Of a DNA stretch of 64,000 bases, positions 12,801 through 23,700 are shown piece by piece. The stretch's first letter is position 1. Each line of letters starts with the position of its first letter. A program made the position numbers and the translations under genes. The notes beneath the pieces are model-generated. The model was not told the origin of the DNA, made no database searches, and saw nothing but the letters and a program-made list of their open reading frames with translations. Source of the stretch: Tiliqua scincoides (taxonomy: Eukaryota > Chordata > Lepidosauria > Squamata > Scincidae); the NCBI RefSeq assembly GCF_035046505.1, contig NC_089822.1, forward strand, positions 213,586,419 to 213,650,418. Reading direction: 5' to 3'.

Positions 12801-15800
12801 ATAATGGGGGCACTTTCTGAGTCTCCATGTCAACGGCTCGATAGGACTCGGTCAAGTTGCCCTGCGCCCTTTTAAAAGCCCACCGCGGCTCAGCAGAGGG
12901 AAACAGAACTGCTGTTGGGCAGTGTGTGTGTGTGTCAAAGCTCTCTTTGAACACAGCCCTGATGTCCCTGCCCATAAACAGGGTGGGAGGGACTGTGAGA
13001 GAGCGGGGACATATGTGGCAAGAGAGAGGAGGGTCATATGCAGCAGCTGTGAGGCTTATCAGGATGACCCAATCCTTGGTATCTCTATACAGAAGTAGTC
13101 CCATCTGCACGAGTCATTCAATGAGTGTTCCCCCTCCCCAGCAGCCATGGTGGAAGGCGTGATCGCTATGAACTGCTTTCCTCCTTCTCTGCCTCTTCTC
13201 CCTCCCTGGGCTTCTGTAGCCAATTGTGAGGCAAGAACCCCCAGAGGCTCCTTCTTCTGCCCTCTCAGCCAAAGAAAATACCAAACCTCCCATACTGCAT
13301 CCAATGATCATCTGTTCCTTCCTTCCTATCAGAGAGCCCACTCCTGCCTCCCACCTTCCCACTCAGCTGCAAAAGCAAACAGTAATCCTTCCCTGCCTCT
13401 TAATTGGAACTTCCCTACTGCTCACCCATTGGAATGATGCCGCATGAGGTCTTTCACACTGTGAAAACAATAAGTAAGCACATCCAGACACAGACAGACT
13501 CAAGTGTGCGTGCGTGGGGACGAGTGCCGTGTCAGGAGGGTCCTGACTTGAGTGTTTTTCAAAGTCTTCCACACGTGTGCGTCACGAGTCAACGAGTCAG
13601 CAAAAAACATGCATTTTCTTGACTTGAGTATGAGTCATCCAAGTCGAGTTCTCAACTCTAGATTTTGCTGACAGAACCACTACTGTGCAGCTACAGGAAA
13701 CGTTTTGCAACATGGCCCTGTTAAGAACTCTCCCCTCTTGTTTTGCTGATATGATATAAACTAGTCGTCTGAACTTTAAATAGAAATGGTTGAATCCAAA
13801 AACTATTTTCCTAGTGTAGTTTGTCTTAATGATTAGATATTTGTCACCACTGTGCAAGTTGCGTTTGCCAAAGAACCTCATCTTAAGTGGGAAAGATGCA
13901 CTCAAGCACTTGTTTTGTACCTTCTTTTGTTCTTGAAAGAATATTTTTGTAGTAGCCTAATGAGGATATAGACTTTGATGTGGTTTTATGTAAAGCTTTG
14001 ACTCTTACACTGTTGCATAAATGAATATATCAAATCCATGTGTCTGCCACAAGCTAAGCAGAGTCCAAAATCAAACATGTCTGTCTACATTTCAATCTCT
14101 GTTGAACTTCATACCTGTGTGGAAGCCAGATCTCTTTTGCTGAGAATTGGTCGAGGTATATATCCCACTGTTTAAGCAGACTGTACATATCAGGCTGTAC
14201 CAATGGGACGCTTACACATTGCTCCCATCCATATTCAGCTATATGAACTCCTGTTTCATTGTAATTGAATACTAAACCTGAAAACACAAAGAAGCTGAAT
14301 CAGGAGAGTAAAAAATAATTTGCTACAAGATACTTCATGATGGTAATGCTTTGAATAATGACAAGTTTAATTGCAGTTCATCAATTGCTGCTATCTGCAA
14401 CATCATTCCCATTCCAACTAAAGCTGTTCAGGAAAGAACAATCTTTCTTAAAATCTGATTATCTGAATCTACAATATGGTCTCATGCAGTCCAATGGAAT
14501 CCTTGCAATAGTTAGCCAGTCATCCAATTTGTCTCCCTCCCCATATCAAAGCACTGATGTTCATAAACATAACTGCTAAAAGGAAAGCTGTCAATTAAAA
14601 AAAAAAAAGGAACACTTGAGGGGGGATGTATTTACTGCACAAATAGTAAAGAAATAGCTGGCTTTTCATCCCACTCCTGCCTCTTCCCACCCAACAGGGG
14701 AAACACTGGTACTCAGGTGGAAGCAAGTGAAGTAGGTGTGCCATGCATTCACACCTAACTTTGAAGAATGCACATTATTCAGTAATGTGGCCAATCCACT
14801 ATACAGTACAGGAGCAACATAAAATTATATGTTCAATGCAGAGGGAAAAATGCATTTAGAAAATTAATTATAAACTTCACTTACCACTGGTATTGGTTAT
14901 CCCAACATGAAGGTCAGAACTTCCATCATAACCTCTGAAACAAGAAAGTAAATGTTTTTCATGTTGGAAAATACAGTAATCCATTTGTATAAAGAGATGT
15001 CCTGTTCTTTCCTGAATGAAACAGGATATGATTCAGTTAAACCAAACCATCATTAAGCTGAACTTACACATTATAAAAGAACCAAGGTCTTCTCTGTGAC
15101 AGCCCCAGTGCTCTGGACCTTGCTTCTAAGAGATAACCTTCTTGTGCAGAGCCAGTCAGAGCCCATTATTTTTCAAAGGATCATTGATGTTTCTGATTGT
15201 GTTTGCACTGATTCAGGCTGTTGTGCTGATTCTGCAGCTGAAGTTGTTTTGCTGATGTATTTATTTGCTTTGCCTGTTTCAGTGGATGCTGTTTTTATTG
15301 TTGTATTTTGTAACCTGCTATGAAATGTGATGAGTAGGAGTAGGACTGAATAAATACAGTCTAATTAACTATGGAATTGATTATGCAAAAAGGGACTACA
15401 AAGTCATCCCCGCTCCCCAATAAATAGGACAAGTGTGGTCAATTTGGTTTCAAGGCAACTTTCTACTGAAATTAACAAAAAATACATAATGTAGACACAC
15501 AATGATGTGAGCAGTAAACTTGATTCTCCAGCTGCACTGAAGTGGGCCTAGAGAGTTCAATGCCAGGTCATATGCTTTGCATGAAGAAGGTGTCAGGTTG
15601 AGTTCTAAGTACCTCCAGCACTGTTACCAGATCTCTGGTAGCAGGAACCCTGCTCTCAAACTCTGGGGAGTTCCCATCAGTTACAGTATAGAGAGTACTG
15701 GCCTCAATGGACCAATACTCTGATCTAGCTTTATCTCTTTATAATTGGTCTATTCAGGACAGGAAGCAAACACTGCAGAACACTTACTTCAGCATTGTCA

Positions 15801-16043
15801 AAAAGAAAACCAAAAGTAATCATACCTTAGAAATGTTCCTGTAGTAGGTTTCAGTAAAAATGAACACTTTTCTCTGTGCCCGTTAATAAATGGGCTGGGA
15901 ATACTAACAGGTGCTTCATCCAGTCTCCTGTAGATCAGGTTGTATCCACACAAAGGGCACTGCTTGGGCACTGAGAAACAAAATATGGCTTTCTTACAAT
16001 GGCTGATTTTGATCAAGCCTCTTTCTGGCTCCCAAGGCTGCAT
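9594..16043 (-). CDS. MKRN2OS: MKRN2OS, complete 4-exon coding region (235 aa)
   Basis: Coding exons are 16043-15826, 14934-14885, 14277-14115 and 9870-9594 (stop TGA at 9594-9596). They total 708 nt with matching phases and GT/AG junctions; the encoded 235 aa compares with about 223 aa in human. The start ATG at 16041-16043 was chosen because MQPWEPERGLIK aligns without gaps to the start of human MKRN2OS. Other matching stretches are CPLCGYN, APVSIPSPFINGH, DGSSDLHVGITNT, PHRYEEYFHNCYTYALTF and FTERFVIPRTRKASK. No signal peptide or membrane segment is visible and its biochemical role is not known. It is transcribed divergently from MKRN2, with 1.4 kb between the start codons, so shared promoter control is likely. 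Recognition is strong; exon ends are inferred from splice consensus. Confidence 0.9.
9871..10820. other. MKRN2OS intron 3, left part
   Basis: AT-rich intronic sequence. I see no gene or recognisable element, only short A and T runs. Confidence 0.5.
10831..11666 (+). mobile_element. APE-type LINE, 3' fragment (same family as the RAF1-intron copy)
   Basis: Encodes the C-terminal part of ORF2 in shifting frames (VVHDFVYLGSTIS, MRCLRRILGI, RRLRWLGHVVRMDDGRIP) and ends with the family 3' terminus CTTTCAAGACTGAAGGTTGCC. Flanking GTGCAAAACT (10821-10830) and GTGAAAAACT (11667-11676) form a probable 10-bp target duplication with one mismatch. So this is a strongly 5'-truncated insertion, in antisense orientation to MKRN2OS. 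Confidence 0.85.
11677..14114. other. MKRN2OS intron 3, right part
   Basis: Mostly unassigned intronic sequence. It includes a GC-richer stretch at 12770-13445 and a stretch dominated by GACTC/GAGTC-type words at 13450-13660, described separately. The ORFs of 60-130 codons here overlap on both strands and look fortuitous. Confidence 0.45.
12759..13665. repeat. Unclassified repeat-like block rich in GACTC/GAGTC words
   Basis: The base composition is clearly richer in G+C than the flanks. The right part (13490-13660) repeats words such as GACTCAAGTG, CTTGAGTG, CGAGTCAACGAGTCAG, GACTTGAGTATGAGTC and AAGTCGAGTT. Both edges carry a CTAGAGT-type word in inverted orientation (12759-12768 CTCTAGAGTC; 13652-13662 AACTCTAGAT). 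This suggests a DNA-transposon remnant, but I could not identify a family or a clear target duplication. Confidence 0.35.
14115..14277 (-). CDS. MKRN2OS: MKRN2OS exon 3 (163 nt)
   Basis: Encodes LVFNYNETGVHIAEYGWE onward to WLPHR, matching the human block with GWEESISIPLLQPNMY-like order (here GWEQCVSVPLVQPDMY). Acceptor TTTTCAG; donor CACAG|GTATGA. Confidence 0.88.
14278..14884. other. MKRN2OS intron 2
   Basis: AT-rich intron of about 600 bases between exons 3 and 2. I see nothing in it beyond an A run at about 14596-14608. Confidence 0.5.
14885..14934 (-). CDS. MKRN2OS: MKRN2OS exon 2 (50 nt)
   Basis: Short exon encoding GYDGSSDLHVGITNTSG with split codons at both ends. Acceptor TTTCAG and donor GTAAGT are both good. 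It restores the frame between exons 1 and 3. Confidence 0.87.
15075..15355 (+). mobile_element. Probable L2/CR1-group LINE 3' fragment
   Basis: GGTCTTCTCTGTGACAGCCC at the left, then a region ending TTGTAACCTGCTATGAA and AATAAATAC, resembles the 3' UTR of L2-like reptile LINEs. Old and diverged, lying in MKRN2OS intron 1. The family is by memory of motif order only. Confidence 0.35.
15541..15735 (+). mobile_element. tRNA-derived SINE, diverged
   Basis: Matches in order the second SINE family of this window (copy at 47636-48290): CATATGCTTTGCATGAAGAA, then a degraded B-box region, CCTCCAGCACTG, and a right part with CTGGCCTCAATGGACCAATA and CTCTGATCTAGC. The promoter boxes are decayed. Old copy in MKRN2OS intron 1. 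Confidence 0.5.
15826..16043 (-). CDS. MKRN2OS: MKRN2OS exon 1 (coding part)
   Basis: Encodes residues 1-72 plus two bases of the next codon. The donor reads CTAAG|GTATG. It contains a CPLCGYN segment and NGHREKCSFLL, so two Cys-x-x-Cys/Cys-type positions could bind metal, though this is speculation. An in-frame GTG 12 bases upstream is not used as the start. Confidence 0.88.
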
Positions 16044-17438
16044 ACTTTCAGCCACCTCCTTGTGTAAATACTGCTTGCTTCTTCCCTGTCACTACCTCAT
16101 GGATGAAAGCCAAGACTAACCACTGAAACCGGCATGGAAAAAGAGAAGGGACTTATGAACAGTCTACAGTGCTTGAGAATGGCAGTTCACGTAGCCAATC
16201 CGGGAATGTGAGGAAGACTGGCAGGCAGGCAGCAGGGGAGGAGGCAATTTCCAGCTCAGCTCCTTTTTAAAGAACCAGAGTTCTCTTCATAGTTGTGTTG
16301 AGATGATATTGATGAACAGCCACTTTCAGGACAGCCTTGCTACAATGTGTCTATATTAGTTCAAGTCAGACTAATCTTGCCAGACTCCTGTAGCCTGAAT
16401 CACAGGCAAGTACATGGCATTTAAAACTTTCCTCATTGCTCAAGTGTCATACCTGGAAAAGCTTCAACAGCTGGATTTAATTTCTGCCTGTTTTGCAGAA
16501 ATTAAAAGTACAGGAGCCCTAACAGCATGCGTGCAGAAGTAATGTGCAACCACACTTGCTCTTGCTCCGCGCATGGATTGTGTGTGCTTGCACACCTTAG
16601 GGGGTGCTGGGGGAGGCTCTGTCCTGCCCTGCCTCACCACCTGCCACATGTCCCTGCTTAGAACAAATTTTATTTGTGGTGTGAGTCAAATTTGCTTCCA
16701 AGTATGGCTGCAGGGCCTAAACAACTCCAAAGAGCTCAGGGCAGTGTGTCCACACAACAACCCTGCGAGGTAGGTGAGGCTGAGAGAAAGTGACTGGCCC
16801 CAGGTCACCCTCGTGGCTGAGGGAGGATTCGAACCTGGGTCTAAGTCCACCTCCCAAACCACTACACCACCCTGGCTCATCTTGCAGGGGGGAGGGAGGC
16901 AGTAGTCAGGAAGGCCTCCTGAGACATCCTCCTGAGACATCCTCAGGGCGAGAAGGCGGAGAGGTTGGTGCCGAGTCCTGTAGAACTCAGAGGGACTCCC
17001 TAGCTTTTGGGTGAACCTGCTCGGGTGTGCTGGAAGGCCTGAGAGGAGTAGGAGCAGAGGCTGCACCCTCCCGGACAGGCCTTGTCCTTGTCCAGCTGGA
17101 CAACTGCGATGAACCGAGCCTCCCAGAACAGCTTCCTGCAAAGCAGGAGAGGCAAGTAGGGGGCGCTCTGCCTCAGAAGGGGCGCTCTGGCTCCGTACTC
17201 GATGCCCCGCTCGCGCTCCCGTCCCGTCCGTAGGCAGAACGCTACTCTCTATGGTCCCCACGCCCAGCGCCGCAACTAATCGGTTCCGACGGGAAAGCAG
17301 TTCCTGCGGGAAGGGGCCGGGCGACCCAGGCCGGGCTCCCCACGGCTCCTCCCCTCGCTTCAGCTCCGCAGGCGGAACCAAAATGCGAGGAGCCGCGCGG
17401 GGAGGGGACGCCGAAGCGGGAGCGGAGCCGGCGGAGAC
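16044..17438. promoter_or_regulatory. Divergent MKRN2OS / MKRN2 promoter region
   Basis: This 1.4-kb interval separates the two head-to-head start codons. The MKRN2-proximal part, from about 17120 on, is rich in G+C and CpG and has no obvious TATA box at a fixed distance, typical of a housekeeping CpG-island promoter. A SINE occupies 16736-16878. Transcription start sites cannot be read from the sequence. Confidence 0.6.
16736..16878 (-). mobile_element. tRNA-derived SINE with MIR-like core
   Basis: On the minus strand it begins GAGCCAGGGTGGTGTAGTGG (A-box region), then CAGGTTCGAATCC (a near-perfect pol III B box), then GGGTGACCTGGGGCCAGTCA and GCAGGGTTGTTGTGTGG. This order is that of the common reptile tRNA-head SINE with a MIR/CORE-like body. 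It sits in the divergent promoter interval. Confidence 0.75.
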
Positions 17439-17720
17439 ATGAGCACCACTAAGGACGTGACCTGCAGGTCAGAGCCGGCCCCGGCCCCTCCCCCGCCCGC
17501 GCGCTCCGCCCCCCGCCCGTTAACCGCCGGGCCCCCTCTCCCACGGGAAGGAGCCCGCAGCGCCTGCCTCTGTTCCCCCAGCAAAAGCCCCTCCCGGCGC
17601 CCTCCCTTCCCAGGCCCGAGTGGGCCCCCTTGCCCCGGGCCTGCAGGAGCCCCTCGGGGACCTCGCCGCGCAGGAGCTGGGCCGACGCTGGTCAGGGCGC
17701 CCGCTGGACGCTGCCCTTCA
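17120..17720. promoter_or_regulatory. CpG island over MKRN2 exon 1
   Basis: Dense CpG and G+C-rich sequence spans the MKRN2 start codon and first splice donor, and ends sharply near 17720. It stands out from the AT-rich surroundings. Such islands mark broadly expressed promoters; the limits are judged by eye. Confidence 0.75.
17439..17467 (+). CDS. MKRN2: MKRN2 exon 1 (coding part)
   Basis: Encodes MSTTKDVTC plus two bases of Arg; donor TGCAG|GTCAGA. Lies inside the CpG island. First zinc ligand of C3H finger 1 is the Cys at residue 9. Confidence 0.93.
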
Positions 17721-20700
17721 GAGACCGATTTAGGTATAGAATCTGCACCTGCCTTTGTGGCCTTGCAAGTGACGTGAGAAAACAACATTCTCTATACACA
17801 CGCACACACTCACGCTCTATATGCACACACACATATATACACACACTCTTGATACACACACACACAGGCATGCACCACGTAACAACGGTCCACACAACGA
17901 CAGACCACATATATGATGGTGGCAAAGCACAACAAAGAAGGCGATCAGTAGCCTCCCATAGCCTTTGCAGCCAGCAAGTGTCTGGCAGGGAGCTCTGCTT
18001 ACACATCAAAGGTGGAATGTATGCTTAACAACCTAATCACATAACAACAGGGATCGGAGAACGTATCCCTGTCCTTAAGTGGCTCACACAGGATAAAAGA
18101 ATTAAAGCAATAAAACACAATAAAACCTGGATCCTAATTAAAATGCGTTAATGAAAAAGTGCCAGTGGGAGGCTCCCCTTCTGTGTCAGCATAAAAAGTC
18201 TTCCCTGAATGAAAAGGTCTTAATTGCTTTGGCCAGTGTTGGCTTTTGGTGCAGCCCATCAATGATGGACTCGCTTCCGCTAAGCAGGGGCAGCTAAAGT
18301 GGGCAACAGCCTTCCTTTGAGCAACTGCTGTTGTATTTTCAGATATGTTTTAGAACCTGTTGCCATAAGGATATTCTATGACTTTTCTCTTAGGCTTGCC
18401 AGCAGAATAACAGCACTCATGGTCTAAGTCAGGCGAAACCCTAGAGCCTTTTTTCAATGAACAGCTTAATCGTTCAGATTAGAAACTAGGATCCAAAGAG
18501 AGCATGACAGAATGTGCCTATCCTTTGCTTGGTGTACATTCTGACTTACGTATATACTATTTATCTTTACAAAAAAAAATACATTTATGGAGACAGATTT
18601 GTTTGCCATACATGAACAATCAAAAGAATCCCATACCTAATCAAAAGATAAATCATTTTTTTCTGCTGTTTTTGGATATAAACATATCATCCTGTAGGTA
18701 TTTTATGCAAGGGGTGTGCCGTGAAGGAAGTAGGTGCCTGTTTTCACACGACTTGTCTACAAGCAAACCATCAACAATCTGCAAATTCTACCAGAAAGGA
18801 CAGTGTGCCTATGGAGCTCGCTGCAGGTATGAATTGTTAGTTTTCAGATTAGTAACTGCAGACTACAGCAGGGGTGCCTAAACCCTGGCCCTGGGGCCAC
18901 TTGCGGCCCTCGAGGCCTCTCAATGTGGCCCTCAGGGAGTCCCCAGTCTCCAATGAGCCTCTGGTCCTCCGTAGATTCGTTGGAGCCCACACTGGCCCGA
19001 CGCAACTGCTCTCAGCGTGAGGCCGACTGTTTGACTGCTTGCGTGAGCTGTGGGATGAGGGCTCCCTCCAAGGCTTGTTTCATGTCTGTGATGTAGTAGC
19101 AGCAGCAAAGGAAGGGCCAGCCTTGCTTAGTGCAAGGCCTTTTATAGGCCTTGAGCTATTTCAAGACCTTCATTCATTCATATAAGTTCATCTTTAATAT
19201 ATTCATTTATGTAAACTTATGTAAATTTATTCAAATTTTAAATGTAAATTAATTCTTTTTTTCCCTGGCCCCCCCCCCCCGACTCAGTGTCAGAGAGATG
19301 ATGTGGCCCTCCTGCCAAAAACTTTGGACACTCCTGGACTACAGTGATAACTTAGGAAGCTATTTGTCATTAAAAGGGGTAGCTTGTTGCTCCAAATTGG
19401 TTTGTAACATCTAGATTAGTAGTTCCCAAGCTTTCAGCAGCAGGACTCACCTAAAAAAAAGTTTCACTTTACCAGCTGCTCAAGCCTCAAGTTAGAACAG
19501 ACAAAAGAAAATATTTCTTTACTCAGCGTGTGGTTGGTCTGTGGAACTCCTTGCCGCAGGATGTGGTGATGGCGTCTGGCCTGGACGCCTTTAAAAGGGG
19601 ATTGGACAAGTTTCTGGAGGAAATATCCATTACAGGTTACAAGCCATGATGTGCATGTGCAACCTCCTGATTTTAGAAATGGGCTATGTCAGAATGCCAA
19701 ATGTAAACACGGGTAATGGCAAGGTCAGATAACTAATTGCCTCAAGTCTTGAGGCTTTTCAAAAATCAGATAGCTGCTGATTACCCTGCAAACAGGTCAG
19801 CTCCTGAGGTAGCTGCTAATTGCCCTGCAAGGAGCTGAGGTCCTGTAGTAAGCTTGTGTAAGTACAGGGAGATAAATGTGTCTTGTGGCCCAATCCTATC
19901 CAACTTTCTAGCACAGGTGCAGCCACAATGCAGACCTGAGGTAAGAGAAGAAATGTTCCCATACCTTGAGTAGGTCTCTGTGACTGCCTCCCCACCATAG
20001 GATGCAGTTCACCTCTCATTGGCATGGCTGCACCGGCACTGGAAAATTGGAAAGTATTGGGCCCTCAGTTGGTAGAGAAATTCAAAAAAATCAGAAATTT
20101 TATATTTTTCTTGGAGAGAAATGTAGAAAAAGAGCATTCATTAAAGTTCATTAAGGCTGCTTCATGATGAGGAATGAATCAAGCTGAGTTTTTTGTAAAT
20201 AAATTGTTACTTGTAAGTAAATAAATAAAAAAATTATTTCTAGATTTTTTTTTAAGTCTTGTAAACCTAGGTGGATCCTAGAATGTCATTTTATAAAGTG
20301 GGTCCTGATGCTAAATAGTTTGGGAACTTCTGCTATAGCAATTTCATCTTGTGTCTATTTTTTATTTGTTTTTAAGATACGACCACATTAGACCTTCTAC
20401 ATCGGGTGGTGTGGTGGGTACAAGGACACTTTACTCTTCTGCACCACCTTTCTACAGCCTTAACTCCCAACCAGAGCCAAGTGCACATATAATCAAAAAT
20501 AAAGCACATGAGCCTGGAAAACGTGAAAAGAAAACATTAGTTCTCAGGGACAGAGGTGAGTAGGAGCCAGTGGCTCTGCATTTTCTGGTGGGTTTTATTA
20601 CTTCTGTTGATCCACTCATTTACTCTTGTACATTTGTAAACTGGCCCATTTTCCAAGTAAATATCCATTGTTCCCTTTCTACAAGTAAAAATAGGACAAC

Positions 20701-23700
20701 TGAACAATTGTTTTCTTTTGAAAGGCAAAATTGTTTTCTTTTGAAGGGCAACAATTACACTTGCCGTATACAGTATTTTATTTGCCAGTGATGCTAATGA
20801 CATCCTCTGTAGAAAGGAAATGCAGGTATCCAAACCAAGGGTGTGCGAATGCCAGGTGGCTGTTCACCCAAATACCTAAAAACATGATCCCAATGCAGAT
20901 ATTTGAAATATTTTTTTCACTTGGGATAGGTTGTAGGAACTTTTATCTACAGCAGATCCCAAAATTCCACCCTCCAGCATTCTGTTTCACACTAAAGCAA
21001 TCAAGAGACAGAACCCAGTATTTAACTATATAAGTGGAGCATGCTTGATTCCTAATGGGTTGGGGTCACCAGGGATAGACAGCAGGTTTAACTCCCACCC
21101 AATAATGTTCCTTGGTGCATCCTTTTGCATTCTGCTGTGTGAGTTATTGCCATTCCTTTCTCTGGGAAAAAATGTCCTACATGTGGAAGGAAAATGTGAG
21201 GGTGAGGGCAAAACTCACCTGGACCTCGTGTTAGAGGTCCCTGAAACTCACAAAGTACCTGCTTCATGTACCTGCTTCCCATTGTCATAACTAGTATTTG
21301 GCTAGTTTGAGATTATTTAAGTGTGACTGGGCGAAAGTGAGAGACTGCTTGCTGGTAGATTGCTTTTATGTGATTTATACTTAATTCCTTCTGGTATTAT
21401 GGTATGTATCTGGAGATGATAAATCCTTCTGTGATTTTAAGGCAAAAGTAGGTTTTCTGCGTTTTGATGATGGTGGGTTAGGTTATATGACAGTTCATAT
21501 TTTAAAATGCTAGCTAGTTACTGATTTACAATATAGGATTCCATGTGAAGCTAACAGAAGCTCTTCCAGGCATTCCTAATGCTCTTCTGCTTTTAAATGT
21601 GACAATATTTATTTCCTCATCTCACAAGATTTATGTGGCTCAAAGGAGGAAAGAGTAAGACCCAATACTGTGAGTGAGTCAGCATGTTGCAGTGTCTCAA
21701 GTGATCCCCCAGAAATGAAACCTCATTCATATTTGGAAGCCATCTGCAGTGGGCTTGAAGAAGATGCTGAACCTGGAAGTTCATACACCGATGGTGAGCA
21801 GCTATGTCCCTATGCGGCAGCTGGGGCATGCCAGTTTGGTGACAGATGCCTCTATCTCCATGGGCAAATGTGTGAAATCTGTGGATTGCAAGTACTTCAT
21901 CCCTTTGACCCAGAACAGAGGAAGATGCATGAGAAGGTAAGTAGGACCAGAAAAATATCTGGTTTTAACATGATTTGGTATTATTTTAAAAATGCCGTAA
22001 GAATCGGTGAGTAGGATCCAAATATGCACTTCTGGTATTGGAAGGCCTCTTTGTTTTTACATATGGGCTGTTCTCAAATCAGCAGGAGGGTGTTAAATTA
22101 GAAAAGTTGCCCCATTCCAGAGGAGGTTTTCCATTTGTACAAGCTCATGTGCAAGATTTTGTAGAATTTTTAAATCATTTAAAAATCCATGGAAGTTTAT
22201 ATATTTTACTGCCATTAGATATTTGATTTTCTCTGTAAACCGCTTCGTGAACTTTCTGTTGAAAAGCGGTATATAAATACTGTTGTTGTTGTTGTTGTAC
22301 TGCTCAATCCTGAGCTGCCTCAGGCGCAGGGTTGCAGCGACGCTAAAATGGCTGCTGCCGCGTCCTGCATGCTCCAGGCAGCCACTGGTGACTCCTCAGG
22401 AGAAGGGGACTTTCGTCCCCTTCTCCTGGGTAAAGAGTGTAGCCCTGCAATGGGGCTACTCAATTCACTGCCAACCAAAAGGTCGGTGATGAATCAAAAA
22501 CCTCCTCAAGAACCTCCGTGTCGGGTGAGGAGCCCAACACCCAATGCCCAACTCCCATCTCCCTCCCTCCCCGCTTCCTCCCCCCCCCGGAGTGCTTCAT
22601 CCCTGCTTCCCTCCCTGGAACACCTCTTCCCCACCTCCCCTGACACCTCCACTTACCTCTCTGCTGCTTGGTGGTCCACGCATTCGCCAAACAGCAGAGC
22701 TCTGGTGACTGCCTGGTGGTGACAGTGTGTGCTGGTGATAAGCCGGTGCGCACTGTTCAGGATTGGGCACTTATGTGTTATCTGGTGATGCAACCCCCAG
22801 TACATTATGGCTCTGCGCTGTGAGAAACCTTCTGCTCACACTTGCACAAGAATTTATGGAATAGCACTAAGTCACTTTCCCCTTCCACTCACAGTTCATT
22901 GGATCTGTGCTAGTGTGTTAAATTTCACAAATCATCTTGTATTTCTGCTAGAATAGTTTTTGTGTGTGTCGGGGGGGGGGAACTGTACAGTGATTCTGTC
23001 TGCAGACCAGATTCTTTAAAATGTCATGATATATTAAGTATTTGTTATTGGTTATCTTGCATAAGAAATGAAATTATTTTCAGTTGGCTCTATTTGAAAA
23101 GTTGGGTACTGATAAAAGGTCAGTGTAGCAATAACCATTAGTTCATGTCTGTGAAATACTATTGTATTAAAAACAATTCTCACACTAAACCGGCTCAAGG
23201 CACAATCCTATTCTGCAATGGAATAGGCAAGCCAAGAGGCTTGCGCTGTATCCAGCGCAGGATAGGGGCCCAAAGTGGCTCAGCCAGAGGTACGGGCAAC
23301 CTTTTCCCCTTACGTCTGGGTAAGGCACCCTGGCCCCTATGGGTCTCAGGAGTTCCTAGTACAGTTTTTATGGGTCTCTAGTACAGTTTTTATGCAACAG
23401 AGGTGGCAACGTTTGTTAAGAATAGATAGTACCTATAAATGTAAAGACACACCTGCTTTTCAACAAATTTTCATTATTTTACAGTTTAACAGCATTGTGG
23501 TAGCACTATGGCAACAACAACAGTCCCCTCTGCCTTTTCCTTATTGATTTAGTTTTTTTTATGTGCCTTTTCTTTCAATATGTAGATGTGCATGGCTACA
23601 TTTGAACTTGAGATGGAGAAGGCCTTTGCCTTTCAGGCAAGTCAGGACAAAGTATGCAGTATCTGCATGGAGGTGGTGTATGAAAAACCATCAGCATCTG

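Larger units (their letters stand above)
17468..18697. other. MKRN2 intron 1
   Basis: Starts in the CpG island, then a CA-rich microsatellite and a probable DNA-transposon remnant (listed separately). From about 18090 to the exon 2 acceptor I see no further element. The overlapping ORFs near 17440-17790 are by-products of GC-rich sequence. Confidence 0.5.
19414..20331. mobile_element. Probable hAT element with nested insertions
   Basis: The ends TAGTAGTTCCCAAGC and TTTGGGAACTTCTG are inverted copies of the CAGNAGTTCCCAAA terminus also seen at 46026-46255. The body holds a CR1 fragment (19489-19707) and an inverted-repeat MITE (19887-20063). The target duplication is unclear (ATCTAGAT against CTATAGCA). 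Confidence 0.5.
21937..23585. other. MKRN2 intron 4
   Basis: Holds a SINE-type 3' tail, a probable MITE and a piece of the 48395-48916 family, each listed separately, plus a G run at about 22971-22980. No gene seen. Confidence 0.5.

Noticed and set aside
16053-16055. An upstream start for MKRN2OS
   Set aside because: The codon is GTG; the ATG at 16041-16043 aligns with the human start.
16686-17788. Long ORFs in the GC-rich region around MKRN2 exon 1
   Set aside because: Stops are rare in CpG-island sequence; the ORFs run on both strands, overlap the real exon 1 and a SINE, and have Pro/Gly/Arg/Ala composition without domains.
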